Positions 51,823-60,551 of a DNA stretch of 64,000 bases are shown in pieces. The stretch is from Streptomyces sp. NRRL B-3428. GTDB taxonomy: Bacteria > Actinomycetota > Actinomycetes > Streptomycetales > Streptomycetaceae. Where the stretch lies: positions 186,001 to 250,000 of the forward strand of contig JOGW01000001.1 of the NCBI GenBank assembly GCA_000721375.1, given 5' to 3'. The translations under genes and the position numbers were made by a program. Under the pieces are notes generated by a model. It searched no databases. It saw nothing but the letters and a program-made list of their open reading frames with translations, and was not told the DNA's origin. Positions within the stretch are counted from its first letter, which is position 1; every line of letters starts with the position of its first letter.

Positions 51823-52221
51823 ATGAGTGACGCTCCGCGACCGCAGAAGCAGGCAGGCCGCTTCCGCCGCATGCTGGACCGGCTCTCCTCCTCCCAGGAG
51901 GAGCTCGAGTCGGAGGAGCTGCAGGAGGACGCCGCCACAGCGGGCTGCACCCGTATCGGAGACTGCCGGGACCGGCAGATCGTCACCGTTACTGGTACGT
52001 TGCGCACCGTCACCCTGCGGCCACGCGCCGGAGTCCCGGCCCTGGAGGCCGAGCTCTTCGACGGCACGGCCGCACTGGACGTGGTGTGGCTCGGCCGACG
52101 CTCCATCGTGGGTATAGAACCGGGACGCAAGCTGATTGCATCGGGCCGTATCTCGGTGGACCGCGGACGCCGGGTGCTGTTCAACCCCAAGTACGAACTC
52201 AGACCGCTCGGACGGGAGTAG
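51823..52221 (+). CDS. OB-fold nucleic-acid-binding protein
   Basis: 132 aa from the ATG at 51823. No ribosome site precedes it, and a TACGCT hexamer lies ten bases upstream, so a leaderless transcript is possible. A charged helical N terminus (RFRRMLDRLSSSQEELESEE) leads to a compact OB fold (GDCRDRQIVTVTGTLRTVTL, AELFDGTAALDVVWLGRRSI, SGRISVDRGRRVLFNPKYEL). It resembles the OB domain of RecG-like wedge proteins conserved in actinobacteria. Function not established. DUF3159 follows 3 bp later, a pairing that appears conserved. Confidence 0.85.
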   Translation: MSDAPRPQKQAGRFRRMLDRLSSSQEELESEELQEDAATAGCTRIGDCRDRQIVTVTGTLRTVTLRPRAGVPALEAELFDGTAALDVVWLGRRSIVGIEPGRKLIASGRISVDRGRRVLFNPKYELRPLGRE

Positions 52222-52224
52222 CCG

Positions 52225-52965
52225 GTGACGTCAGTCGACAAGCCGACCGACGAGAACGCGGGGCCGGACGCCCGGGCGCCCCAGACCGATGTGCAGGCGG
52301 TGACGGAGGCCGCGCTGTTCGAGGCCTTCGGCGGTCTGCGCGGCATGGTCGAGACGGTGCTGCCCGGCCTGCTCTTCGTGACCATCTACACGATCAACAA
52401 GGATCTGCACCTGTCCGCCATCGCGGCGCTCGGTGTCTCCCTGCTGCTTCTCGTGGCCCGCCTGGCCCGCCGTGACACCGTCAAGCACGCCTTCAGCGGT
52501 GTCTTCGGCGTCGCCTTCGGTGTGGTCTTCGCGATGATGACCGGCAATGCCAAGGACTTCTATCTCCCCGGCATGCTCTACACGCTGGCCCTGGCGCTCG
52601 CGTACATCATCACGACGCTGTGCGGAGTGCCGCTGATCGGGCTGATCCTCGGCCCGGTCTTCAAGGAGAACCTCTCCTGGCGCACCCGTAACCCGGGCCG
52701 CAAGAAGGCTTACGCCAAGGCCAGTTGGGCCTGGGGTCTGATCCTGCTCGCCAAGTGCGCGATCCTCTTCCCGATGTACTGGTGGGCCGACACCACCAAG
52801 TTCGGCTGGGTCCTGATCGCCCTGAAGATCCCGCCGTTCCTGCTCGCCGTATGGCTGACGTGGGTGTTCCTGGCGAAGGCTCCGCCGCCGATCGATGTCT
52901 TCGCCGAGATGGAGGCGAAGGAGAAGGCCGAGCAGGAGGAGCGGGAGCGGGCCGGCAGGTCCTGA
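52225..52965 (+). CDS. DUF3159 integral membrane protein
   Basis: 246 aa from the GTG at 52225 behind ACGGGAGTAG. A hydrophilic N terminus is followed by about six hydrophobic segments (MVETVLPGLLFVTIYTIN, AIAALGVSLLLLVARLARR, MLYTLALALAYIITTLCGVP, ASWAWGLILLAKCAILFPMY, PPFLLAVWLTWVFLA), then a charged coiled C terminus (EMEAKEKAEQEERERAG). DUF3159 proteins are actinobacterial and uncharacterised. Position between kdpDE and trkA genes might hint at ion or osmotic homeostasis, but this is only context. Confidence 0.88.
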   Translation: MTSVDKPTDENAGPDARAPQTDVQAVTEAALFEAFGGLRGMVETVLPGLLFVTIYTINKDLHLSAIAALGVSLLLLVARLARRDTVKHAFSGVFGVAFGVVFAMMTGNAKDFYLPGMLYTLALALAYIITTLCGVPLIGLILGPVFKENLSWRTRNPGRKKAYAKASWAWGLILLAKCAILFPMYWWADTTKFGWVLIALKIPPFLLAVWLTWVFLAKAPPPIDVFAEMEAKEKAEQEERERAGRS

Positions 52966-52980
52966 GACTTCGAGCTTCGT

Positions 52981-53028
52981 ATACGCGGAGGGGGCACCCG
53001 GAACGTTCCGGGTGCCCCCTCCGCGTAT
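52981..53028. terminator. 48-bp perfect palindrome terminator
   Basis: 24-bp arms (52981-53004 and 53005-53028) are perfectly complementary with no spacer. It is bidirectional between the DUF3159 gene and the convergent trkA gene. Confidence 0.85.
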
Positions 53029-53040
53029 GCCCGCGGGAAC

Positions 53041-53709
53041 TCAGTCGTCCCGCGTGACCGACAGCAGATCCTCCAGCTGCTCCTCACGAGCCTGGGCCGC
53101 GACGAACAGGAGCTCGTCACCGGCCTCCAGGGAGTCCTCGTGGGTCGGCGACAGGACGCGCGTGCCGCGGATGATCGTGACCAGCGAGGTGTCCTCGGGC
53201 CAGTTGATCTCGCCGATGATCGTGCCCGCGAGCGCGGACTCGGGCGGCAGGGTCAGCTCGACCAGGTTGGCGTCGCCGTGGCTGAAGCGGAGCAGCCGGA
53301 CAAGATCGCCGACGCTGACGGCCTCTTCGACCAGGGCCGACATGAGGCGCGGAGTGGAGACGGCGACGTCCACGCCCCAGGACTCGTTGAACAGCCACTC
53401 GTTCTTGGGGTTGTTGACGCGGGCCACGACTCGCGGGACGCCGTACTCGGTCTTCGCGAGCAGGGAGACGACCAGGTTGACCTTGTCGTCGCCGGTCGCG
53501 GCGATGACAACGTTGCAGCGCTGCAGGGCCGCCTCGTCGAGCGAGGTGATCTCGCAGGCGTCGGCGAGCAGCCACTCGGCCTGCGGCACCCGCTCCACCG
53601 AGATGGCGGTGGGGGCCTTGTCGATGAGCAGGACCTCGTGCCCGTTCTCGAGCAGCTCACCTGCGATGGAGCGGCCGACGGCGCCGGCTCCGGCAATAGC
53701 GACGCGCAT
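53041..53709 (-). CDS. TrkA/RCK potassium-uptake regulatory protein (second of pair)
   Basis: 222 aa, ATG at 53709 (GAGGAC upstream), its first base shared with the stop of the preceding gene (TGATG). The RCK_N Rossmann domain shows GAGAVGRSIAGELLENGHEV with an acidic end of strand 2 (LLIDK), then DDKVNLVVSLLAKTEYGVPR. The RCK_C domain follows (~135-215: VELTLPPESALAGTIIGEIN, AGDELLFVAA). It binds NAD(H) or nucleotides and gates a K+ channel or transporter. No TrkH/KtrB membrane subunit is in the window; the divergent APC transporter may be a functional partner. Confidence 0.9.
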   Translation of the reverse strand: MRVAIAGAGAVGRSIAGELLENGHEVLLIDKAPTAISVERVPQAEWLLADACEITSLDEAALQRCNVVIAATGDDKVNLVVSLLAKTEYGVPRVVARVNNPKNEWLFNESWGVDVAVSTPRLMSALVEEAVSVGDLVRLLRFSHGDANLVELTLPPESALAGTIIGEINWPEDTSLVTIIRGTRVLSPTHEDSLEAGDELLFVAAQAREEQLEDLLSVTRDD

Positions 53710-54377
53710 CAGTGACCGTCCTCTTCGGGGCCCTCGGCGAACGCCGCCTCGACCTTCTCCATCTCGTCGGTGCGCATCATCACGTGCACCAGATCGCCCT
53801 CCTGCAGCACCGTCTGCGACGAGGGCAGGATCGCCTCGCCGAGCCGGGTGAGGAACGCGACGCGTACGCCGGTCTCCTCCTGCAGCTTGCTGATCTTGTG
53901 GCCCACCCAGGAGGCGGAGGCGTGCACCTCGGCGAGCTGGACTCCGCCGGTGGGGTCGCGCCACAGCGGCTCGGCGCCCGAGGGCAGCAGCCGGCGCAGC
54001 ATCTGGTCGGCGGTCCAGCGGACCGTGGCGACCGTGGGGATGCCCAGGCGCTGGTAGACCTCGGCGCGGCGCGGGTCGTAGATACGGGCGGCGACGTTCT
54101 CGATGCCGAACATCTCGCGGGCGACGCGCGCGGCGATGATGTTGGAGTTGTCACCGCTGCTGACCGCGGCGAACGCACCGGCGTCCTCGATACCCGCCTC
54201 GCGCAGAGTGTCCTGGTCGAAACCGACCCCGGTGACCCGGCGGCCGCCGAATCCCGAGCCCAGCCGGCGGAAGGCCGTGGGGTCCTGGTCGATCACGGCG
54301 ACCGTATGCCCCTGCTGTTCCAAGGTCTGCGCGAGAGCGGCACCCACTCGTCCGCAGCCCATGATGACGATGTGCAC
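53709..54377 (-). CDS. TrkA/RCK potassium-uptake regulatory protein (first of pair)
   Basis: 222 aa from the GTG at 54377 behind GGAAGGAC. RCK_N with GCGRVGAALAQTLEQQGHTV and acidic VIDQD, then SGDNSNIIAARVAREMFGIE. RCK_C follows (VQLAEVHASASWVGHKISKL, LQEGDLVHVMM). It is paired with a second, differing RCK protein of equal length one base downstream, so a hetero-octameric gating ring is plausible, equivalent to the tandem RCK halves of full-length TrkA. It is divergent from the KimA-like transporter with a 173-bp shared control region. Confidence 0.9.
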   Translation of the reverse strand: MHIVIMGCGRVGAALAQTLEQQGHTVAVIDQDPTAFRRLGSGFGGRRVTGVGFDQDTLREAGIEDAGAFAAVSSGDNSNIIAARVAREMFGIENVAARIYDPRRAEVYQRLGIPTVATVRWTADQMLRRLLPSGAEPLWRDPTGGVQLAEVHASASWVGHKISKLQEETGVRVAFLTRLGEAILPSSQTVLQEGDLVHVMMRTDEMEKVEAAFAEGPEEDGH

Positions 54378-54550
54378 GACCGTCCTTCCGGCTGTCAAAA
54401 ATCCGTTAAGAGTCTGCGGCGGTTGTGTCCGCCTTGACGCGTTCTTGGCGCCTTGTTAGCGCCTTTACCAGGGTCTCAGACCACAGGCCAAGCTACACAG
54501 GTGCCCTGACGGGTGCGCGGCCCCCCGTTCGAACGCTTACGATCCTCTGC

Positions 54551-56605
54551 GTGTCCAAACTGACCGACGTGCCCAAACGGATCCTCATCGGGCGCGCACT
54601 GCGCAGCGACCGGCTCGGCGAAACGCTTCTGCCGAAGCGCATCGCCCTCCCTGTATTCGCCTCCGACCCGCTTTCGTCGGTGGCGTACGCACCTGGCGAA
54701 GTGCTGCTCGTGCTCTCCATCGCGGGCGTGTCGGCCTATCACTTCAGCCCCTGGATCGCGGTCGCGGTCGTGGTGCTGATGTTCACGGTGGTGGCCTCGT
54801 ACCGGCAGAACGTGCACGCGTATCCCAGCGGCGGCGGTGACTACGAGGTCGCCAACACCAACCTCGGCCGGCGCGCGGGCCTGACCGTCGCGAGCGCGCT
54901 GCTCGTCGACTACGTCCTGACCGTCGCCGTGTCGATCTCCTCGGGCATCGAGAACCTGGGCTCGGCGATCCCGTTCGTGATCGAGCACAAGGTGCTGTGC
55001 GCGGTCGGGGTGATCGTGCTGCTCACGCTGATGAACCTGCGCGGCGTGAAGGAGTCCGGAAAGCTCTTCGCGATCCCGACGTACGTCTTCGTGGTCGGTG
55101 TCTTCCTCATGATCGCGTGGGGCGCCTTCCGCGGCATCGTCCTCGACGACACCCTCAAGGCCCCGACGGCCGACTTCGAGATCAAGCCCGAGCACCAGGG
55201 GCTCGCGGGCTTCGCGCTCGTCTTCCTTCTCCTGCGCGCCTTCTCCTCCGGCTGCGCGGCGCTCACGGGTGTCGAGGCGATCTCGAACGGTGTCCCGGCC
55301 TTCCGCAAGCCCAAGTCGAAGAACGCGGCGACCACGCTGGCCCTGATGGGCGCCCTGGCCGTCACCATGTTCTGCGGCATCATCGGGCTCGCGATGGCCA
55401 GCAACGTCAAGATGGCCGAGAACCCCGCGCACGATCTGATCAACAACGGTCAGGCCGTCGGCAGCGACTACGTACAGAACCCGGTGATCTCGCAGGTCGC
55501 CTCCGCGGTCTTCGGCGACGGCTCGTTCCTGTTCATCATCCTCGCCGCCGCGACCGCCCTGGTCCTCTTCCTGGCCGCGAACACCGCGTACAACGGCTTC
55601 CCGCTGCTCGGCTCGATCCTCGCGCAGGACCGCTATCTGCCGCGCCAGCTGCACACCCGCGGCGACCGCCTCGCGTTCTCCAACGGCATCGTGCTGCTCG
55701 CGGGCGCGGCCGCCGCGCTCGTCGTCGTCTACGGGTCCGACTCCACCAAGCTGATCCAGCTCTACATCGTCGGCGTCTTCGTGTCCTTCACGCTCAGCCA
55801 GACCGGCATGGTGCGGCACTGGAACCGCCATCTGAGCACCGAGCGCGACCCGGCCAAGCGCAGCCGTATGAAGCGCTCGCGGGCGATCAACACCTTCGGT
55901 GCCTTCTTCACCGGCCTGGTCCTCGTGGTCGTCCTGGTCACCAAGTTCACCCACGGCGCATGGGTCGCGCTGCTCGGCATGGTCATCTTCTACGTGACGA
56001 TGAGCGCGATCCGTAAGCACTACGACCGGGTCTCCGAGGAGATCGCCGCCCCCGAGGGGCCCTCCGACGACAGTGTCCGGCCCTCGCGCGTGCACTCGAT
56101 CGTCCTGGTCTCCAAGATCCACCGGCCGACGCTGCGGGCCCTCGCCTACGCCAAGCTGATGCGCTCGGACACCCTCGAAGCGCTCAGCGTCAACGTGGAC
56201 CCGGCCGAGACCAAGGTGCTCAAGGCGGAGTGGGAGCGGCGCAACATCACCGTTCCGCTCAAGGTCCTCGACTCCCCGTACCGGGAAATCACCCGCCCGG
56301 TCATTGAGTACGTGAAGAACCTGCGCCGCGAGAGCCCCCGCGACGCCGTCTCGGTGATCATTCCGGAGTACGTGGTCGGCCACTGGTACGAGCACCTCCT
56401 GCACAACCAGAGCGCGCTCAGGCTCAAGGGCCGCCTGCTGTTCACGCCGGGCGTCATGGTGACCTCCGTGCCGTATCAGCTGGAGTCCTCGGAGGCCGCG
56501 AAGAAGCGGGCCCGCAAGCGCTCGGAGTGGAACGCGCCGGGTTCGGTGCGGCGGGGGCCCGTCGACCGGAAGTCGGCACCGAAGGAGCCCTCGTCGAAGG
56601 GCTGA
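54551..56605 (+). CDS. APC-superfamily transporter, KimA-like potassium importer
   Basis: 684 aa from the GTG at 54551. There is no ribosome site, and a TACGAT hexamer ends eight bases upstream, suggesting leaderless mRNA. Twelve membrane spans begin at LPVFASDPLSSVAYAPGEVL; helix-breaking segments include YPSGGGDYEVANTNLGRRAG and SSGCAALTGVEAISNGVPAF. A cytoplasmic C-terminal domain (~505-680) has a Usp-like start (HSIVLVSKIHRPTLRALAYA). The layout matches KimA (YdaO) of Bacillus, a high-affinity K+/H+ symporter inhibited by c-di-AMP. Older annotation would call it an amino-acid permease. Neighbouring trkA and kdpDE genes favour potassium. Confidence 0.85.
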   Translation: MSKLTDVPKRILIGRALRSDRLGETLLPKRIALPVFASDPLSSVAYAPGEVLLVLSIAGVSAYHFSPWIAVAVVVLMFTVVASYRQNVHAYPSGGGDYEVANTNLGRRAGLTVASALLVDYVLTVAVSISSGIENLGSAIPFVIEHKVLCAVGVIVLLTLMNLRGVKESGKLFAIPTYVFVVGVFLMIAWGAFRGIVLDDTLKAPTADFEIKPEHQGLAGFALVFLLLRAFSSGCAALTGVEAISNGVPAFRKPKSKNAATTLALMGALAVTMFCGIIGLAMASNVKMAENPAHDLINNGQAVGSDYVQNPVISQVASAVFGDGSFLFIILAAATALVLFLAANTAYNGFPLLGSILAQDRYLPRQLHTRGDRLAFSNGIVLLAGAAAALVVVYGSDSTKLIQLYIVGVFVSFTLSQTGMVRHWNRHLSTERDPAKRSRMKRSRAINTFGAFFTGLVLVVVLVTKFTHGAWVALLGMVIFYVTMSAIRKHYDRVSEEIAAPEGPSDDSVRPSRVHSIVLVSKIHRPTLRALAYAKLMRSDTLEALSVNVDPAETKVLKAEWERRNITVPLKVLDSPYREITRPVIEYVKNLRRESPRDAVSVIIPEYVVGHWYEHLLHNQSALRLKGRLLFTPGVMVTSVPYQLESSEAAKKRARKRSEWNAPGSVRRGPVDRKSAPKEPSSKG

Positions 56606-56618
56606 CGGAGCTGTCTGT

Positions 56619-56675
56619 GGCGGGCGGCCGGACGAACCCCACGTAGACTCGTGGGTTGTCGTCCGACCGCCCGCC
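56619..56675 (+). terminator. Long imperfect hairpin between the transporter and methyltransferase genes
   Basis: Stem of GGCGGGCGG/CCGCCCGCC, a small internal mismatch, GGACGA/TCGTCC, then CCCACG/CGTGGG around a 6-nt loop. It is followed by CTCAATTTTCT, so it can act as an intrinsic terminator for the transporter gene while lying in the 5' region of the methyltransferase. Confidence 0.7.
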
Positions 56676-56700
56676 CTCAATTTTCTGGAGCCACCCCGCC

Positions 56701-58035
56701 ATGCAGGCAGATTCTGATTCGAAGAACTCGCTGGTCGGGGAGGAGTACGAGGTCGAGGTCGGCCCCGTCGCGCACGGCGGCCACTGCATCGCCCGTACGT
56801 CCGAGGGCCAGGTCCTCTTCGTGCGGCACGCGCTCCCCGGTGAGCGGGTCGTCGCGCGGGTGACCGAGGGCGAGGAAGGCGCGCGCTTCCTGCGCGCCGA
56901 CGCGGTCACGGTCATCGAGGCCTCCAAGGACCGCATCGATGCCCCCTGCCCGTTCGCCGGCCCTGGCCGCTGCGGCGGCTGCGACTGGCAGCACGCCAAG
57001 CCCGGCGCGCAGCGCCGCCTCAAGGGCGAGGTCATCGCCGAACAGCTGCTGCACCTCGCGGGCCTGACCCCCGAGGAGGCCGGCTGGGACGGCACGGTCA
57101 TGCCGGCCGAGGGCGACAAGCTGCCGGCGGGCGAGGTGCCCGCGTGGCGTACGCGCGTGCAGTACGCGGTGGATGCGGACGGTCACGCGGGTCTGCGCCG
57201 CCACCGTTCCCACGAGGTCGAGGTGATCGACCACTGCATGATCGCCGCGGCGGGCGTCACGGAACTCGGCATCGAGAAGCGCACCTGGGAGGGCATGGCC
57301 TCCATCGAGGCCATCGCGGCCTCCGGCTCCCAGGACCGCCAGGTGGTCCTCACCCCGCGCCCCGGCATGCGGCTGCCCATCGTGGAGCTGGACAAGCCGG
57401 TCTCCGTCCTCCGTATCGGCGAGAAGGACGGCGCGGTGCACCGCGTCCATGGCCGCGACTTCGTCCGCGAACGCTCCGACGACCGCACCTACCGCGTCGG
57501 CAACGGCGGCTTCTGGCAGATCCACCCGCAGGCCGCCGACACCCTGATGCGCGCCGTGATGCAGGGCCTGCTCCCACGCAAGGGCGACATGGCCCTCGAC
57601 CTGTACTGCGGCGTCGGCCTGTTCGCGGGCGCCATCGCCGACCGCGTCGGCGACAAGGGCGCGGTGCTCGGCATCGAGTCCGGCAAGCGCGCGGTCGAGG
57701 ACGCCCGCCACAACCTCGCCGGCTTCGACCGCGTCCGCATCGAACAGGGCAAGGTCGAGTCGGTCCTGCCGCGTACGGGCATCAGCGAGGTCGACCTGAT
57801 CGTCCTCGACCCGCCCCGCGCGGGCGCCGGCAAGCAGACGGTCCGCCACCTGGCCGGCCTGGGCGCACGGCGTATCGCGTACGTGGCCTGCGATCCGGCG
57901 GCGCTGGCGCGGGACCTCGGGTACTTCAGGGAGGGTGGGTACAAGGTGCGGATGCTGCGGGCGTTCGATCTTTTTCCGATGACGCATCACGTCGAGTGCG
58001 TGGCGATTCTTGAGCCTGTCGGGAAGGGTGCCTGA
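56701..58035 (+). CDS. TRAM-domain RNA m5U methyltransferase (RlmD/TrmA family)
   Basis: 444 aa, ATG at 56701; TCTGGAG lies a little far (12 nt). The N-terminal TRAM domain covers ~10-70 (YEVEVGPVAHGGHCIARTSE). Four cysteines, Cys83, Cys91, Cys94 and Cys179, have the spacing of the RlmD [4Fe-4S] cluster. The SAM-binding motif is DLYCGVGLFAGAIAD, LDPPRAGAGKQTV is present, and the catalytic Cys lies in YVACDPAALARDLGY. It should methylate a uridine of 23S rRNA or tRNA. The cluster suggests RlmD-like rather than TrmA-like activity, but the exact site cannot be read from sequence. Confidence 0.9.
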   Translation: MQADSDSKNSLVGEEYEVEVGPVAHGGHCIARTSEGQVLFVRHALPGERVVARVTEGEEGARFLRADAVTVIEASKDRIDAPCPFAGPGRCGGCDWQHAKPGAQRRLKGEVIAEQLLHLAGLTPEEAGWDGTVMPAEGDKLPAGEVPAWRTRVQYAVDADGHAGLRRHRSHEVEVIDHCMIAAAGVTELGIEKRTWEGMASIEAIAASGSQDRQVVLTPRPGMRLPIVELDKPVSVLRIGEKDGAVHRVHGRDFVRERSDDRTYRVGNGGFWQIHPQAADTLMRAVMQGLLPRKGDMALDLYCGVGLFAGAIADRVGDKGAVLGIESGKRAVEDARHNLAGFDRVRIEQGKVESVLPRTGISEVDLIVLDPPRAGAGKQTVRHLAGLGARRIAYVACDPAALARDLGYFREGGYKVRMLRAFDLFPMTHHVECVAILEPVGKGA

Positions 58036-58060
58036 CCTGCGGGTTTGGGTGGTGTGCGTG

Positions 58061-58193
58061 ATGCGCGCCGTACACGACGCGGCCGGGATGCGCCGTACAC
58101 GACGCGGCCGGGATGCACCTCGACGAGGACGTCGTCACCGCACTGGAGAAAGCCGCGAGACGGCAAGAGGCCGAAAGCGATCCCGCGCTGTAA
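58061..58193 (+). pseudogene. Small ORF broken by a 25-bp tandem duplication
   Basis: 58066-58090 and 58091-58115 are identical 25-bp copies. From ATG 58061 the frame reads MRAVHDAAGM and is then shifted. Removing one copy joins it to HLDEDVVTALEKAARRQEAE and a TAA at 58193, giving a coherent ~35-aa peptide. The LDEDVVTALEKAAR segment resembles the start of ribbon-helix-helix antitoxins, so this may be an antitoxin remnant. An intact 26-aa ORF from ATG 58113 remains possible. Confidence 0.45.
58066..58115 (+). repeat. Perfect 25-bp tandem duplication
   Basis: Two identical adjacent 25-bp copies. The length is not a multiple of three, so the duplication shifts the small reading frame. It lies in the 236-bp gap between the convergent methyltransferase and MMPL genes. 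Confidence 0.9.
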
Positions 58194-58271
58194 CCACCCG
58201 ATGATCACGACTCGATATGCCCCTGGGTGACGCGCCGAGGTGCCGGATGCCAGGGGCGGGCAGGAGTCGAG

Positions 58272-60551
58272 TCAGCGGTCAACCAGCCGTGGACGCGGGG
58301 CTTCACCCGTGGATTCCGCGTCGGTGTCGTCGGTGTCGTGGGTGTCGACCGGGCCGCGGGGAAGCATCCGGTCCAGCCACTGCGGCAGCCACCAGTTGGC
58401 CCGGCCGAGGAGCGTCATGGTCGCCGGTACAAGGACCATGCGGACGACCGTGGCGTCGATGAAGATCGCCGTGGCCAGGCCGAGCCCGAACATCTTGGTG
58501 GAGGGGTCGTCGGCGACGGCGAAGGACAGGAAGACCGCCACCATGATGAGGGCGGCCGAGGTGATGATCCGGGCGGTGCGCGAGACGCCCTCGACGATCG
58601 CCGTGCCGTTGTCGCCGGAACGCAGGTACTCCTCCCGTACGCGGGAGAGGAGGAACACCTCGTAGTCCATCGAGAGGCCGAACAGGATGGCGAAGAGGAA
58701 CATCGGGATGAACGACACGATCGGAACCGTCGCTTCGAGACCGATGAGTGCGCCTCCCCAGCCCCACTGGAAGACCGCGACCATGATGCCGTAGGCCGCG
58801 CCGATGCTCAGCAGGTTCAGGAGTACCGCCTTGAGCGGTACGAGTACCGAGCGGAAGACCAGCATCAGCAGCAGGAACGACATCGCAAGGACGGCGGCGA
58901 CGAACAAAGGCAGGCGCTCGCTGGTGCGTTGGCCCACATCGGACAGGCTCGCGGCGGCGCCGCCGACGTGGGCTCTGGCCGGGCCGTCCCCGATCGCCGT
59001 GGGCAGCACGTCGGTGCGCAGCCGGGCGATGGTGTCGGTCGTGGCCTTGTCCTGAGGGCTGGTGGTCGGGAACACCACGAAGGTCGCGATGCCGGTGGCC
59101 CGGTCGACCTGCGTCGGCGCGATGGATGCGATGCCCGGATCCGTCGCGACCGCCTCGACGAGTCGGTCCACCACTCCCCGGTCGCCGGAGGGGTCCGCGG
59201 CGATGACGAGGGGACCGTTGGTGCCCGGGCCGAACCCCTCGGCGACGAGGTCGTACGCCCGGCGCTCGGTACGGCTGTTCGGCAGTGAGCCGTCGTCGGG
59301 CAGGCCGACGCGCAGGCCGAGCACGGGCAGCGTCGCGGTCAGCAGCAGCACCGCCGCGCCGATCGCGTACAGCACCGGGTGCCGGTTGACGTGCCCGATC
59401 CAGCTACGCCAACCGGCAGCGGGAGCGGCCCCCGCCGGCGTGTCCCGCCGTCGGCGGAGGCGGCCCGAGCGCCCGGCCCGAAGTGCCCGGCCGATGCGGC
59501 CGGTTCGGCCCAGCCGCGGGCCCGCCGCGCCGAGGAAGGCCGGAAGGAGCGTCACTGACGCGAGCACCATGATCAGGACGACGATCGAGACGGCCACCCC
59601 GCCCACTGTCATGAAGGGCACGTTCGCGACCGCCAGGCCCAGGATCGACACGACGACGGTGCCGCCGGCGAAGACCACCGGCCGCCCCGCCGTGGCCACC
59701 GCTCGTGCGGCCGCCGCCTGTGGATCGAGTCCGCACGCGAGGTACTCCCGGTGCCTGGCGAGCACGAACAGCGCGTAGTCGATGCCCACTCCGAGCCCGA
59801 CCATGCTGCCCAGGACCGGTGCGAAGGTGGGGACCTCCGTAACCCCCGCAAGGACCGTCATCGTGGCGACTCCGATGGTCAGCCCGAAGACCGCCATGCC
59901 GATCGGCAGCGCGGCGGCGACGAGCGAACCGAACGCCAGGAACAGGATCGTGGCCGCGGCGAGGAGGCCGATCAGCTCGCTCGCGCCGCCTTCGGCGCCG
60001 GAGAAGGCGAAGAAGAGGTCCCCGCCCATCTCGATGCGCAGCGGCAGTTCGGCGCGCAGCCGGTCGCCGAGAGCGACGAGGGCGTCGAGGTCCGCGCCCG
60101 AAAGGCGGCTCTGGTCGGGGTACTGCACCCGCACGACCGCGATCCGCCCGTCGGCCGACACGAGGCCGCCGCGCACGGCAGTGTCCCCGCCCTTGTCGAG
60201 CGCCCCCGCCGGATCGCTCGCGGCGAGCACGTGCGGCAACCGGTTCACCTCGGCCCGCAGCCGCGTGAGAGCGGTGCGCGCGCCGTCGTCGTCGAAGAAC
60301 GTCGCACCGTCGTCGAGGGGGGTGACGACCACTTGGGCGGTCATCCCCTCCTGGCCGGTGCCGGCCCGCTCGATCAGTGCCGCGGCCCGCTGGGAGTCAA
60401 GGCCCGGAGCGGTCATCGAGTCCGCGGTCCGCCCGCCGAAGGCGACGGCGGCGAGGACGGCGAGCGTGGCCGCGATCAGCCATGCCGCGATCACCCGCCA
60501 GGGATGCCGGGCGGCGCCCCCGCCCAGGCTCAACAGGGCTTTCGAAAACAT
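58272..60551 (-). CDS. MMPL-family RND transporter
   Basis: 759 aa from the ATG at 60551 behind TTGGAGGACC. Twelve membrane spans in two halves, each with a large outer loop. The first half holds VLGSMVGLGVGIDYALFVLA and the second FAILFGLSMDYEVFLLSRVR; the Gly-x-x-x-Asp-Tyr motifs are the proton-relay sites of MMPL proteins. An Arg-rich cytoplasmic linker separates the halves (~380-410). Actinobacterial MMPLs export lipids, siderophores or drugs; substrate unknown. It is divergent from a NarL-type two-component pair, which may control it. Confidence 0.92.
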   Translation of the reverse strand: MFSKALLSLGGGAARHPWRVIAAWLIAATLAVLAAVAFGGRTADSMTAPGLDSQRAAALIERAGTGQEGMTAQVVVTPLDDGATFFDDDGARTALTRLRAEVNRLPHVLAASDPAGALDKGGDTAVRGGLVSADGRIAVVRVQYPDQSRLSGADLDALVALGDRLRAELPLRIEMGGDLFFAFSGAEGGASELIGLLAAATILFLAFGSLVAAALPIGMAVFGLTIGVATMTVLAGVTEVPTFAPVLGSMVGLGVGIDYALFVLARHREYLACGLDPQAAAARAVATAGRPVVFAGGTVVVSILGLAVANVPFMTVGGVAVSIVVLIMVLASVTLLPAFLGAAGPRLGRTGRIGRALRAGRSGRLRRRRDTPAGAAPAAGWRSWIGHVNRHPVLYAIGAAVLLLTATLPVLGLRVGLPDDGSLPNSRTERRAYDLVAEGFGPGTNGPLVIAADPSGDRGVVDRLVEAVATDPGIASIAPTQVDRATGIATFVVFPTTSPQDKATTDTIARLRTDVLPTAIGDGPARAHVGGAAASLSDVGQRTSERLPLFVAAVLAMSFLLLMLVFRSVLVPLKAVLLNLLSIGAAYGIMVAVFQWGWGGALIGLEATVPIVSFIPMFLFAILFGLSMDYEVFLLSRVREEYLRSGDNGTAIVEGVSRTARIITSAALIMVAVFLSFAVADDPSTKMFGLGLATAIFIDATVVRMVLVPATMTLLGRANWWLPQWLDRMLPRGPVDTHDTDDTDAESTGEAPRPRLVDR

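Noticed and set aside
54378..54550. c-di-AMP (ydaO) riboswitch before the KimA-like gene
   Set aside because: The gap is short, the transcript looks leaderless, and I could not find the conserved riboswitch core.
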